DNA from: an uncultured Clostridia bacterium
GTDB taxonomy: Bacteria > Bacillota > Clostridia > Christensenellales > Borkfalkiaceae
Assembly (NCBI GenBank): GCA_930990665.1
Contig: CAKNQN010000001.1
Coordinates: 1-64,000 of the forward strand
DNA: 64,000 nt
Reading direction: 5' to 3'
Shown: piece by piece, positions 17,074 to 24,851 of the stretch
How positions within the stretch are numbered: the stretch's first letter is position 1
Layout of the letters: every line of letters begins with the position of its first letter
The notes under the pieces: model-generated
The model's input: the letters and a program-made list of their open reading frames with translations, nothing else
Database searches by the model: none
What the model was told of the DNA's origin: nothing
Made by a program: the position numbers and the translations under genes

Positions 17074-17110
17074 AGGGGGAGCCGAAGTATACACTTCGGC
17101 TCCCCCTTTG
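17074..17110 (+). terminator. Terminator of pheST
   Basis: A 15-bp perfect stem (AGGGGGAGCCGAAGT and its complement) with a four-base loop ATAC, then TTTG. It may also serve the minus-strand araC transcript from the other side. Confidence 0.85.
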
Positions 17111-17220
17111 CGTTAATGAGTGGGTTTGCCATTTGCACATACCCCTCTTTCGATTGCGGAAAGAGAAGGGGCAAAGATCTTAAAAGCGGCAAAATTTTGA
17201 AAAGGCAGGCGGCGGGGCGG

Positions 17221-17294
17221 TTATTTGAATGTCGTATAGTTGCCCCACTGCTGGTTGGGATAGGTATCGATATTCGTGAAAAACTTATTGCGTC
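17221..17294 (-). pseudogene. C-terminal scrap of an extracellular solute-binding protein
   Basis: On the minus strand, 23 codons directly behind the AraC stop read NKFFTNIDTYPNQQWGNYTTFK and stop. That ending is typical of sugar- or oligosaccharide-binding lipoproteins of Firmicutes. No further part of such a gene is upstream in frame, since the AraC gene occupies that space. It suggests that an old transporter gene was replaced or deleted next to the regulator. The binding protein at 21333 has a different end. Confidence 0.55.
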
Positions 17295-18102
17295 ATTGCG
17301 CCGGGGTCACATGATATTGTTTTTTGAAAAGCTCGATGTAATTGCTTGTCGTGCTTAAATTCAGGCGGTTTGCGATATATTCCAATGTAGCGTTCTGATT
17401 GGTGAGCAGCGTAGTCGAAAGGGCGATCTTGCTCTCGTTTATATAATGTTTAAGAGTTTTGCCGATGTATTTTTTGAATTCGCGGCTGACGTATCCGTGA
17501 GAATAATTCGTAGATAAGATGATTTCTTCCAGGGGTTTGACCAGAAACTCTTCATTCTGCAGATAAGAGAGCAATTTTGAAAGCCATTGCGGATAGGGCA
17601 TGGTAAAGAATTTATAATGCAGATATGTGCCGAGATAATAGTATACGATTGCCTTGTGCAGAGAATTGAGAGCAAAGGAGAGGGGGGTACGGTTGAGCGG
17701 GGTCAGCATTTCTTCCAATGAATAGATGGTGTTTTGAGAGAGAGAATAGATCAAAGGATATTCTCCGGAGACGATCTCGTTATACAAATCGGGGGAAAGA
17801 GAGTCGCAGATATTTTTCATCGCAGGATCAAAAATATAGATGTCGCGGTGGCAGTAATCATCGCTGCGCGAAGAAACGTGATACCTGTGCACATCGTTCG
17901 GGGTAATGATCATGGCGGTCCCGGCTGTAAACAGTCTTGTGATCTCGTCATTTTTTCGTGATTTAACGGATACCTCGATACTGCCTTTCACAACGTACAT
18001 GAGCTTAAAGAAGGTGCTTTGATGATAATAATCTCTCGGACTTGCCACCAAAGCGGTGTAAATGCAGTATTTTATCGTCTCCGCGTTGTAATATTCGATC
18101 AT
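17293..18102 (-). CDS. AraC family transcriptional regulator
   Basis: A 269-residue regulator transcribed away from the carbohydrate genes. The N-terminal ~165 residues look like a cupin-type sensor ('FKLMYVVKGSIEVSVKSR', 'MIITPNDVHRYHV'). The last ~100 residues carry two helix-turn-helix motifs of the AraC/XylS type ('YSHGYVSREFKKYIGKTLKHYI', then 'YIANRLNLSTTSNYIELFKKQYHVTPAQ'). ATG at 18102 has AAAGGAGC; an earlier ATG at 18153 overlaps the promoter and is unlikely. It probably activates the divergent GH78/lipoprotein/transporter genes in response to their sugar. The C-terminus stops right after the family's 'TPAQ' motif, shorter than usual by a few residues. Confidence 0.9.
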   Translation of the reverse strand: MIEYYNAETIKYCIYTALVASPRDYYHQSTFFKLMYVVKGSIEVSVKSRKNDEITRLFTAGTAMIITPNDVHRYHVSSRSDDYCHRDIYIFDPAMKNICDSLSPDLYNEIVSGEYPLIYSLSQNTIYSLEEMLTPLNRTPLSFALNSLHKAIVYYYLGTYLHYKFFTMPYPQWLSKLLSYLQNEEFLVKPLEEIILSTNYSHGYVSREFKKYIGKTLKHYINESKIALSTTLLTNQNATLEYIANRLNLSTTSNYIELFKKQYHVTPAQ

Positions 18103-18123
18103 AAAATTGCTCCTTTGTGTAAA

Positions 18124-18153
18124 TATTGTATCACAATTTTTTTGGATATTCAA
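18124..18153 (-). promoter_or_regulatory. Promoter of araC with an overlapping palindrome
   Basis: Read on the minus strand: TTGAAT, 17 bases, TACAAT (18153 down to 18125). The palindrome ATTGT-atc-ACAAT (18124-18136) covers the -10, as an autorepression site would. Confidence 0.55.
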
Positions 18154-18218
18154 CTTTTATTTTTTAATTTTTTGATGAAAATGTCAAAAATCTGATACTT
18201 TCAGTTTGTTTTTTTGGA

Positions 18219-18247
18219 TTGAAAGAAGAGGCGATTTTTTATATAAT
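18219..18247 (+). promoter_or_regulatory. Promoter of the GH78/lipoprotein/transporter operon
   Basis: TTGAAA (18219-18224), 17-base spacer, TATAAT (18242-18247). It lies divergent to the araC promoter in the same 195-base gap. Confidence 0.65.
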
Positions 18248-18296
18248 TTATAATGTAGCGTATAGAATGCATAACAGGCAGAAAAGGAAGGACGGA

Positions 18297-18965
18297 ATGT
18301 ACTCGGCATTATTTTACACTTTTTCGGAGCGGTACTCGACACATGAAGAACCTGTCTCGGCGCCATATATAAGGAAGCATTTTTTTCTGAACGAAACCAA
18401 AGTGTATCTCAATCTCTGCGGGTTGGGATTCTACCGGCTGTTTATCAACGGGAAAGAGATCACGCGCAGCAAATATGCCTCGTATATTTATAATCCGGAT
18501 GATCTTCTCTACTATGACAGATATGAACTGGAAAATTATGTGCAAAGAGGCGAAAATGTTTTAGGGCTTATATTGGGGAACGGATTTCTGAACAATATAG
18601 GCGGACAGGTTTGGGCTTTGGACAAGGCAAAATTCAGGAGCTCGCCGAAATTTGCCTGCTCCATGGAAAGTTCATCGGGGGAAGTTCTCTTTGAGGCGGA
18701 CGAAAGTTTTTGTTGGCATGAATCGCCGATCGTCTATGACGACTGGCGGGAGGGGGAGCATTATGATGCCCGGGAAGAAATTCCCGATTGGAAGGAGATA
18801 AATTTTGATGACTCTGCGTGGAAGAGTGTGATCCGCGCGGAAACGCCCAAGGGCATTCCCACGGAAAGCAAGGCTCCGCCGGTTCTGAAAAAAGCCGAGT
18901 ATAAGCCCAGATGCATGCAAAAAAATGGGCGCAAAGGATCGCGGCATTGCTGTTTTTTGTCGTGA
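18297..18965 (+). pseudogene. Truncated GH78-type alpha-L-rhamnosidase, N-terminal domain only
   Basis: From ATG 18297 (GGAAGGACGG upstream) the 222-residue product matches the N-terminal beta-sandwich of bacterial alpha-L-rhamnosidases: 'RKHFFLNETKVYLNLCGLG', 'RLFINGKEITRS', 'GENVLGLILGNGFLNN', 'DDSAWK'. Complete enzymes are 700-1000 residues with a six-hairpin catalytic barrel, which is missing. The similarity ends near 'KAEYKP' and the last ~17 residues are out-of-frame reading of the next gene's signal peptide, whose start lies inside this frame. A deletion that fused two genes is the simplest explanation. The product may be folded but cannot be catalytic. Confidence 0.7.
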
Positions 18966-21313
18966 TGGTGTTTTTGACAGGGTGCGGCAAAACTCCCTTT
19001 GCCTATAACTACCAGAAAGATGAGGCGGAAAAGCTCAGTTTCTCCTCCTCCGATCAGGGTTTTTCCGACTTTCTGAACGACATGTATCACCGGATGATCT
19101 CGGTCGATGACGATGCGCTTTTTGAGCTTCCTCTCGGGCAGAGCGCTTGGTTTGCCAAGGAATGGGAAAGCATGGCGATGAGCTATTACGATGCGACCGA
19201 AAAGGCGGTGGGGCAGAACTTGCGCCAGTATATGCTGGATCTTCTGGATTGCCGCGTGATCGATAAATTCGGTTATATCTGGAACGGCTGGCACGAATTG
19301 GAAAATACCATGTCGCCGACGCCCGGTACAAATTTTATGCAAGGGTGGCCGTTTCCTTTTTCGGGGCACAGCTATGGCGCGATCACCGATTGGGAATTTT
19401 CCGACAACGACTGGATGGAAGAAGACCCGAATCATCTGTTCAACTGGAACATTTACCGTGACGGAAAGGATGTTTCCAAAGCGTACGATCGCGGAATGAT
19501 TGCGGATGAAACGACGTCGCTCAATGAGGGCGCGAAAGAGTCGATCGTATTTGAATCACCTGTTTTCAGCTATATGAGTTTCCAGTCGCCGTTTTTGGAA
19601 CTGGACGTTCGGCTGACGGATATAACGAGTTTCGGTATCGACAGCTCTCTGGAAGACATCCGGGTGGAATTTCAGGTGGAGGGCGACGACACCTGGTATC
19701 AGGCGTCGCAGAAAGATTATTGCACGCGGCCTTTGGAGACGATCCCCGCGCAGTATTCCCAGCGCATGTATTTTGCGATGTATCTGCACGACGACTATCT
19801 CGGCGCCGATCAGAACGGAAAATACACGGACGAAAACGAGAAGGAGCTTACAAGATTCCGCGTCGTATTTGACGTAAAAGAAGGGAAGACGTTCGTGGGC
19901 TCGGTCGGGTTGAACTATCTGCGCATGGGCTATGATACCCGCCATCCGAACAACCAGCAGATCTATATTGCGGCCGTGCGGAACCTGTTCGCCTACAACG
20001 GCGACAAGGCCATGCTTGAAAAATATCTGGCAAACTGCCGCCGCGCGCTGATGTTCTACCTGGAATTTCTCGGCGGCAAGGGCACAAACAAGCAGGGCGC
20101 GCTTGTGGACTGCGAATACATGGTCGGCCATGACGGTTACAACGATATCGGGCACGGCATCGGCAACGGATATTGGGACGTAATGATGATGCCGGCTGTC
20201 AATCTGTATGTGAACACCTTCTATTACAAAGCGCTGGATGCGATGGTGGAGCTGGAGACGATCGCCAAAGCGCTGGATATCCGGACGGAAGAGGTCAGCG
20301 TGTGCGACCGCGAGGGTGAAAAGGTCGTATGGGATTACTCGATCGAAGAGCTCACCGCGATCCGCGCGAACGTCAAGTCTTTGATGGAGAAAGATGTCGA
20401 AGATGGCGGATTCTGGAACCCCGTGACGCAGAGATTCGTGTTGGGAAAACATCCCATGCCGCAAAGCGACACAAATGCTTCGAAGTATTATGATTACGGG
20501 TATACCTACTACAATCTCGATGCGCTGGTCGCAGGCATCGGCACGCCGCAGCAGCAGAAACTGGTGATGGACTGGATCACGGGCGTACGCAACGTGGAGG
20601 GCGATGAGATACAGGGCAAAGACATTTATAAATATGAATTCGGGCCCGTATCCAATACGGTGGATGCCGGAGAGAACTACTTCTGGCCGCAGAGTCCTTA
20701 TCTGTTCGGTACGCAGGTCCAGAACGGCGGCGCGATCTTCTATGTCTCCTACTACGATCTGGTCATGCGCAGCCGCATCTACGGGATCGACAACGCCTTC
20801 CAAAGGTTCAAGGAGATCCAGGCGTGGTATAACAAGATCCAGTCTGCCGGGGGAGAAGGGCAGGAGTTTTTCCTGACATGGTATCAGCAGAACACCAACA
20901 TAGCGTTGGAAGGCTGGTACGGTGCGGGAGAAGTCGGGCTGGATACCGTCTTTATGGAGAACAACATCGTGACGGCGGCGGCGCCTGCGATATTCCTCGG
21001 CGAGTATCTGGTCGACTACAACACGATCGGATTTTCGTCGGCCGTGCCTTCCGGGATGAATTATTTCAAAACCGAAAATCTGACTTTCCGCGGCGCAAAG
21101 TTTGACGTCAGCGTAGGGAAAGACTTTTTCCGGCTGGACAGCGTGCGCAATAGCTCGGAGGCGTTGCAAGTCTGCGTTTGTGTACCCGTGTCCAATAGCG
21201 GCGCGAAGGTGTATGTGAACGGCGAGCAGCTCAGCGCATCCGAATATAAGATCGAAAACGGAAAAGCGGTGTTGACGTTGCCTCTGAAAGATGTCGTCAT
21301 TACGATAAAATAA
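18911..21313 (+). CDS. Large lipoprotein, probable six-hairpin glycosidase-like protein
   Basis: An 800-residue lipoprotein: hydrophobic signal then lipobox 'FLTGC' with the lipidated Cys at residue 25, so it is exposed on the outer face of the membrane. Residues ~330-680 are rich in long helices with aromatic and acidic motifs ('NLFAYNGDKAMLEKYL', 'GHGIGNGYWDVMMMPAVN', 'GTPQQQKLVMDWI'), like (alpha/alpha)6 barrel glycoside hydrolases. A short beta domain ends the protein. I cannot name a family. The gene overlaps the truncated GH78 frame by 55 bases and lacks a good binding site, so translation may be coupled. The sugar transporter follows 19 bases downstream. Confidence 0.6.
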   Translation: MHAKKWAQRIAALLFFVVMVFLTGCGKTPFAYNYQKDEAEKLSFSSSDQGFSDFLNDMYHRMISVDDDALFELPLGQSAWFAKEWESMAMSYYDATEKAVGQNLRQYMLDLLDCRVIDKFGYIWNGWHELENTMSPTPGTNFMQGWPFPFSGHSYGAITDWEFSDNDWMEEDPNHLFNWNIYRDGKDVSKAYDRGMIADETTSLNEGAKESIVFESPVFSYMSFQSPFLELDVRLTDITSFGIDSSLEDIRVEFQVEGDDTWYQASQKDYCTRPLETIPAQYSQRMYFAMYLHDDYLGADQNGKYTDENEKELTRFRVVFDVKEGKTFVGSVGLNYLRMGYDTRHPNNQQIYIAAVRNLFAYNGDKAMLEKYLANCRRALMFYLEFLGGKGTNKQGALVDCEYMVGHDGYNDIGHGIGNGYWDVMMMPAVNLYVNTFYYKALDAMVELETIAKALDIRTEEVSVCDREGEKVVWDYSIEELTAIRANVKSLMEKDVEDGGFWNPVTQRFVLGKHPMPQSDTNASKYYDYGYTYYNLDALVAGIGTPQQQKLVMDWITGVRNVEGDEIQGKDIYKYEFGPVSNTVDAGENYFWPQSPYLFGTQVQNGGAIFYVSYYDLVMRSRIYGIDNAFQRFKEIQAWYNKIQSAGGEGQEFFLTWYQQNTNIALEGWYGAGEVGLDTVFMENNIVTAAAPAIFLGEYLVDYNTIGFSSAVPSGMNYFKTENLTFRGAKFDVSVGKDFFRLDSVRNSSEALQVCVCVPVSNSGAKVYVNGEQLSASEYKIENGKAVLTLPLKDVVITIK

Positions 21314-21332
21314 TTGGAGCGGAGTAGTATTT

Positions 21333-22682
21333 ATGAAAAAATATTTAACATGTCTAATAGCTGTTTTGTTGACGCTCGGCGTATTTGCGGGGTGCGGCGG
21401 AAATGCGGGCGGCGGTGAAAAGATCGATCCGAATCGCACGCAGATCACTGTCGCGATGAAAAACGATCCGGCGGAAAAGCTGATCATGAACGCATTCAAG
21501 GCGGCGTTCGAAGAAGAAAATCCGGATATCCAGATCATCGTGGAAACGACGGTCGGAACCGATTATGTGCAGACGGTTTTCAACTATGCCGTTTCCGAAT
21601 TTCCGGATATCTTGTGGACGAGCGGGGACTATCATTCTACGGTGTCCGCCGCGGGGAAATTTGAAGATCTGAGGCCTTATTACGATCGGGACATCCCCGA
21701 CTGGCAGGAAAAATACCATCCGGCTTCCATGTCGACGACGAAGATCAATGCGGCGGACGAGTCCATCTGGTTTGCGCCGCGGGATTTCAACCAACTGGTC
21801 GTATTCTACAACAAAAATGCGTTCGAGGCGGCGAAGCAGCTGGATCCTTCCATCAAAGATCCGAATGATCCCTCCTATTACGAGAATGGCAGAACGGGTT
21901 GGACCTGGGCAGAATTCAAGGATACGGTGAAGAAATTCCGTGCATTGCAGCTGGCGGGCAGCAAGGGCGAAGCCCTCACGCGTAACTCGGTCGCGGTGCT
22001 CGGAGGATTTACCTGGAATGTTTCAAGCTATACCATTCTGCGCGGATTCGGCGGCGACGTGTTTGACGAAGAGGGGAACGTCGTGATGGATTCGGCGAAT
22101 GCGATGCGCGCATACAACGAAATGATCGAATTTGTCAAGAACAACTATACGACATCCAACAACGCGGCATTCAACAACAAGCTGGCGGCGATGGAGTTCG
22201 GCGTGCGCACAAACGTCATCTCGATGGAAAAGCTGAATTTTGACGTTGCGCCTTTTCCGATCATGGAAGTGCCTGTGATCGGCAGCGGATGTTCGGGGTA
22301 TGCCATGTCGGCATCCTGTGAACACAAGGAAGAGGCGTGGAAATTTTTGAAATTCATTATCAGCAGAGAGGGGCAGGAGATTTTCGGTCAGACGAAAGCA
22401 TCTGTTCCCTGTCTGACGGAACTGCTCTATGATGAAGACGCCGCCTGGAGAAAATCCACGCCCGACATCAACAACGATGCCTTTGTTGCGAGAGCGGACG
22501 ATGCTCTGAATCTGAATTTTGCGAGCGAAGTTGCACCGAAAAATCAATCTGCGGTCGTGCAGGAATATAACAATTTCTTCTTCTCGCTGAACAACGAAAA
22601 GAAGTATCAGACGGAAGAGGGGCTGGCGTCTTTGGTATCATCGTATATGAAAAAGATAGCAGATGCCGCGAACGCTGCCTGA
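21333..22682 (+). CDS. Sugar ABC transporter substrate-binding lipoprotein
   Basis: A 449-residue family 1 extracellular solute-binding protein. The signal peptide ends in the lipobox 'VFAGC' (Cys 21). The body shows the pattern 'ITVAMKNDPAEKLIMNAFKAAFEEENPDI', 'DILWTSGDYHSTVSA' and the hinge 'GCSGYAMSASCEHKEEAWKFLKFI', typical for binding proteins of di- and oligosaccharides. GGAGCGGAG precedes ATG 21333. Together with the two permeases it forms a MalEFG-type importer. No ATPase is encoded here, so a shared MsmK-type ATPase elsewhere in the genome is expected. Confidence 0.93.
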   Translation: MKKYLTCLIAVLLTLGVFAGCGGNAGGGEKIDPNRTQITVAMKNDPAEKLIMNAFKAAFEEENPDIQIIVETTVGTDYVQTVFNYAVSEFPDILWTSGDYHSTVSAAGKFEDLRPYYDRDIPDWQEKYHPASMSTTKINAADESIWFAPRDFNQLVVFYNKNAFEAAKQLDPSIKDPNDPSYYENGRTGWTWAEFKDTVKKFRALQLAGSKGEALTRNSVAVLGGFTWNVSSYTILRGFGGDVFDEEGNVVMDSANAMRAYNEMIEFVKNNYTTSNNAAFNNKLAAMEFGVRTNVISMEKLNFDVAPFPIMEVPVIGSGCSGYAMSASCEHKEEAWKFLKFIISREGQEIFGQTKASVPCLTELLYDEDAAWRKSTPDINNDAFVARADDALNLNFASEVAPKNQSAVVQEYNNFFFSLNNEKKYQTEEGLASLVSSYMKKIADAANAA

Positions 22683-22694
22683 CGGAGGAAAAAT

Positions 22695-23600
22695 ATGACG
22701 CCTGCGGCAAAACGTGAAATAAAAAAGACATTGATCGGGCTGGGATTTTCCCTGCCCGTCATTGTCGGGATCCTGGGCTTTACCATCTTGCCCATGATCT
22801 TGTCATTGATATACAGTTTTTGCGACTACGATGTCCTCACTCCGATGAAGTTTATCGGGCTCGGAAATTATATCAAAATGTTTACGCCGGAGCCGTACGG
22901 AGTTTGGGAAGGCTTTTCGAATTCGCTGCGCATCACGTTCGTATATGCGATCATATCGGTGCCGATGTCATTGATCCTGAGTTTTCTGCTGGCGGTCTTT
23001 GCCAACCGAAAACTTCGCGGAATGGCGGTATATCGTGTCCTGTTCTATATACCCGTCCTGATCCCCGCAGTGGTCAGCGCGCTCTTGTGGTCGGACATAT
23101 TGGACGTCGATTTCGGGTTTATCAACCTCCTGATGCACCGCTTCGGAAAGGAAGGTTTTACCTTCCTGTCTTCGGAAGATACGGCGCTGACGACGTTTAT
23201 CCTGTTGTCGCTGTTCGGGATCGGCGGAAACATCATCCTCTGGACGGCGCAGCTGAAAAACATTCCGGAAACCATGTACGAGGCGGCGTCGCTGGAAACG
23301 AACAATCCGATGTATAAATTCCTGCACATCACGATACCTTACTCCACGCCGATGATCTTTTACAACCTGATCATGGGCATCATCGGCAGCTTGCAGGTAT
23401 TCGGCGGAGCTTTCCTGCTTTCGGGTGTGGCTCCGGGAGCGCTGGATTTTTACGTTTGCTATATCTATAATCAGGCGTTCAGCCGGCAGTCATTCGGCAT
23501 GGCGTGCGCTCTTTCCTGGGTATTATTTATCATAATCGGCATCATCACGATGCTGATCTTCAAAAAGAGCGGATGGGTGCAGTACGGAGAAGAAATGTGA
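22695..23600 (+). CDS. Sugar ABC transporter permease (MalF type)
   Basis: A 301-residue inner membrane permease with six transmembrane segments. The loop 'EAASLETNNPMYKFLHITIPYSTPM' carries the EAA motif that docks the ATPase; it deviates slightly from the canonical EAA---G (…ETNNP). GACGGAGG precedes the start. The stop overlaps the start of the next permease gene (TGATG), so the pair is co-translated. Confidence 0.93.
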   Translation: MTPAAKREIKKTLIGLGFSLPVIVGILGFTILPMILSLIYSFCDYDVLTPMKFIGLGNYIKMFTPEPYGVWEGFSNSLRITFVYAIISVPMSLILSFLLAVFANRKLRGMAVYRVLFYIPVLIPAVVSALLWSDILDVDFGFINLLMHRFGKEGFTFLSSEDTALTTFILLSLFGIGGNIILWTAQLKNIPETMYEAASLETNNPMYKFLHITIPYSTPMIFYNLIMGIIGSLQVFGGAFLLSGVAPGALDFYVCYIYNQAFSRQSFGMACALSWVLFIIIGIITMLIFKKSGWVQYGEEM

Positions 23601-24448
23601 TGAAAAGGAACAGTCTTTTGCAGATCGTAAAAAATTCTCTGATCTATTTTTTCCTTTCCTTGATCGCTCTGATCCTTCTGTCTCCGATGTTGCTGATGCT
23701 CTTGCGCAGCTTTATGACATCCGATCAGATTTATCTGGAAGAGCTGTTGTTTCCTGTCTTTCTCAACAAACAATCCTACATAGAGGCGTTGAACCCTGTC
23801 TTTCTTAAATTTATCGGGAACACATTCTATGTGCTGATCTTCAACATAATCGGCGTTCCGTTGTCGGCAGGGATGTGCGCGTTTGCTTTTTCGGTGTTGA
23901 AATGGAAAGGGCAGTCTTTTGTCTTTGCGTGCGTGATGGCAACGCTGCTGTTGCCGAGCGTTGTCACGCAGATCCCTCTCTTTGCGCAATACTACGCGAT
24001 CGGCTGGATCAACACCTATCTTCCCCTCATCGTTCCCGGATTTTTAGGCGGCGGCGCGGTCAATATCTTTCTGACCCGCCAGTTTATGAAGGGGATTCCG
24101 CGTGAAGTCATCGAGGCTTCCGAGGTGGACGGCGCAAGCAAACTGCGCATCTTTTTCATGATCGTGATGCCTCTTTGCAAGACCATAATCGTGTATATCG
24201 CTGTCATGACCTTCTTCGGCGTCTGGAACGATTTTATGGGCCCGCTGCTGTATTTGCAGGATGAAAACAAGTATACGCTGGCGGTCGGGGTATATTATAC
24301 GATGATCGAAGGTGCTACGTCGTTCAATTACACTGCCAATGTCAAAATGGCTGTGGGCGTGGTTTTGTTCATCCCGCCGCTGATTCTGTTTTCCGTATTC
24401 CAGAAACTGATCATGCAAGGTGTTGCAACGAGCGGATTAAAGGTATAA
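23600..24448 (+). CDS. Sugar ABC transporter permease (MalG type)
   Basis: A 282-residue second permease with six membrane segments and a canonical EAA loop 'EASEVDGASKLRIFFMIVMPLCK'. The longer open frame from 23504 is only an in-frame extension into the previous gene; ATG 23600 overlaps that gene's stop. It closes the transporter part of the operon and is followed after ~110 bases by the secreted metallo-beta-lactamase-fold lipoprotein. Confidence 0.93.
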   Translation: MKRNSLLQIVKNSLIYFFLSLIALILLSPMLLMLLRSFMTSDQIYLEELLFPVFLNKQSYIEALNPVFLKFIGNTFYVLIFNIIGVPLSAGMCAFAFSVLKWKGQSFVFACVMATLLLPSVVTQIPLFAQYYAIGWINTYLPLIVPGFLGGGAVNIFLTRQFMKGIPREVIEASEVDGASKLRIFFMIVMPLCKTIIVYIAVMTFFGVWNDFMGPLLYLQDENKYTLAVGVYYTMIEGATSFNYTANVKMAVGVVLFIPPLILFSVFQKLIMQGVATSGLKV

Positions 24449-24560
24449 AGATAATTCTGATCGGAAGAATATACACATTAGACGGAACATTTCGAGTGAA
24501 AATCGGGGAAACCGAATGAATTTCGGCGATTGTATACTGAAAATCACGGGGAGGAGAAAA

Positions 24561-24851
24561 ATGAAAGCGTGGTTGAAAATAATTCTTTGTCTGATACTTG
24601 CAATGGCAACATGCGTTTCCTTTGTTGCGTGCGGGGGCGCCAATGATCATAAGGAAGGCCCCTCGAGCGGGATCGAAACGCCGGGCGAAGATAGCCAGGG
24701 CGGGACGGATACGCCGGGCGGCAATGACCAGGGGGGACGGGTACGCCGGGCGGCAATGACCAGGGCGGGACGGGTACGCCGGGCGGCAATGACCAGGGCG
24801 GGACGGATACGCCGGGCGGCGAAGACACAGATACGGAGACAGCGGAAATGA
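24561..24851 (+). CDS. N-terminal part of a frameshifted MBL-fold lipoprotein (signal, lipobox, Gly-rich linker)
   Basis: ATG 24561 has GGGGAGGAG. The product starts with a signal peptide and lipobox 'SFVAC' (Cys 24), then a linker of 11-residue units (QGGTDTPGGND). In the second 33-bp unit one base is missing (24729-24760 is 32 bp and holds a run of six G), so from there the frame reads basic RVRRAAM repeats and stops at 24851. Restoring one base joins the frame to the large gene starting at 24848. I therefore read 24561-27292 as one gene, broken by a real frameshift, slippage-controlled, or a sequencing error. Confidence 0.7.
   Translation: MKAWLKIILCLILAMATCVSFVACGGANDHKEGPSSGIETPGEDSQGGTDTPGGNDQGGRVRRAAMTRAGRVRRAAMTRAGRIRRAAKTQIRRQRK
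24696..24826 (+). repeat. Four 33-bp tandem units encoding the linker
   Basis: Units at 24696-24728, 24729-24760, 24761-24793 and 24794-24826. The second is 32 bp: CAGGGCGGGACGG has become CAGGGGGGACGG. Sixth-base changes (ggt/gat) distinguish the others. Confidence 0.9.

Noticed and set aside
14551..17094. 847-codon minus-strand open frame opposite pheT
   Set aside because: Complement of a clear pheT gene with GC-rich third positions; product is Arg/His-rich without domains.
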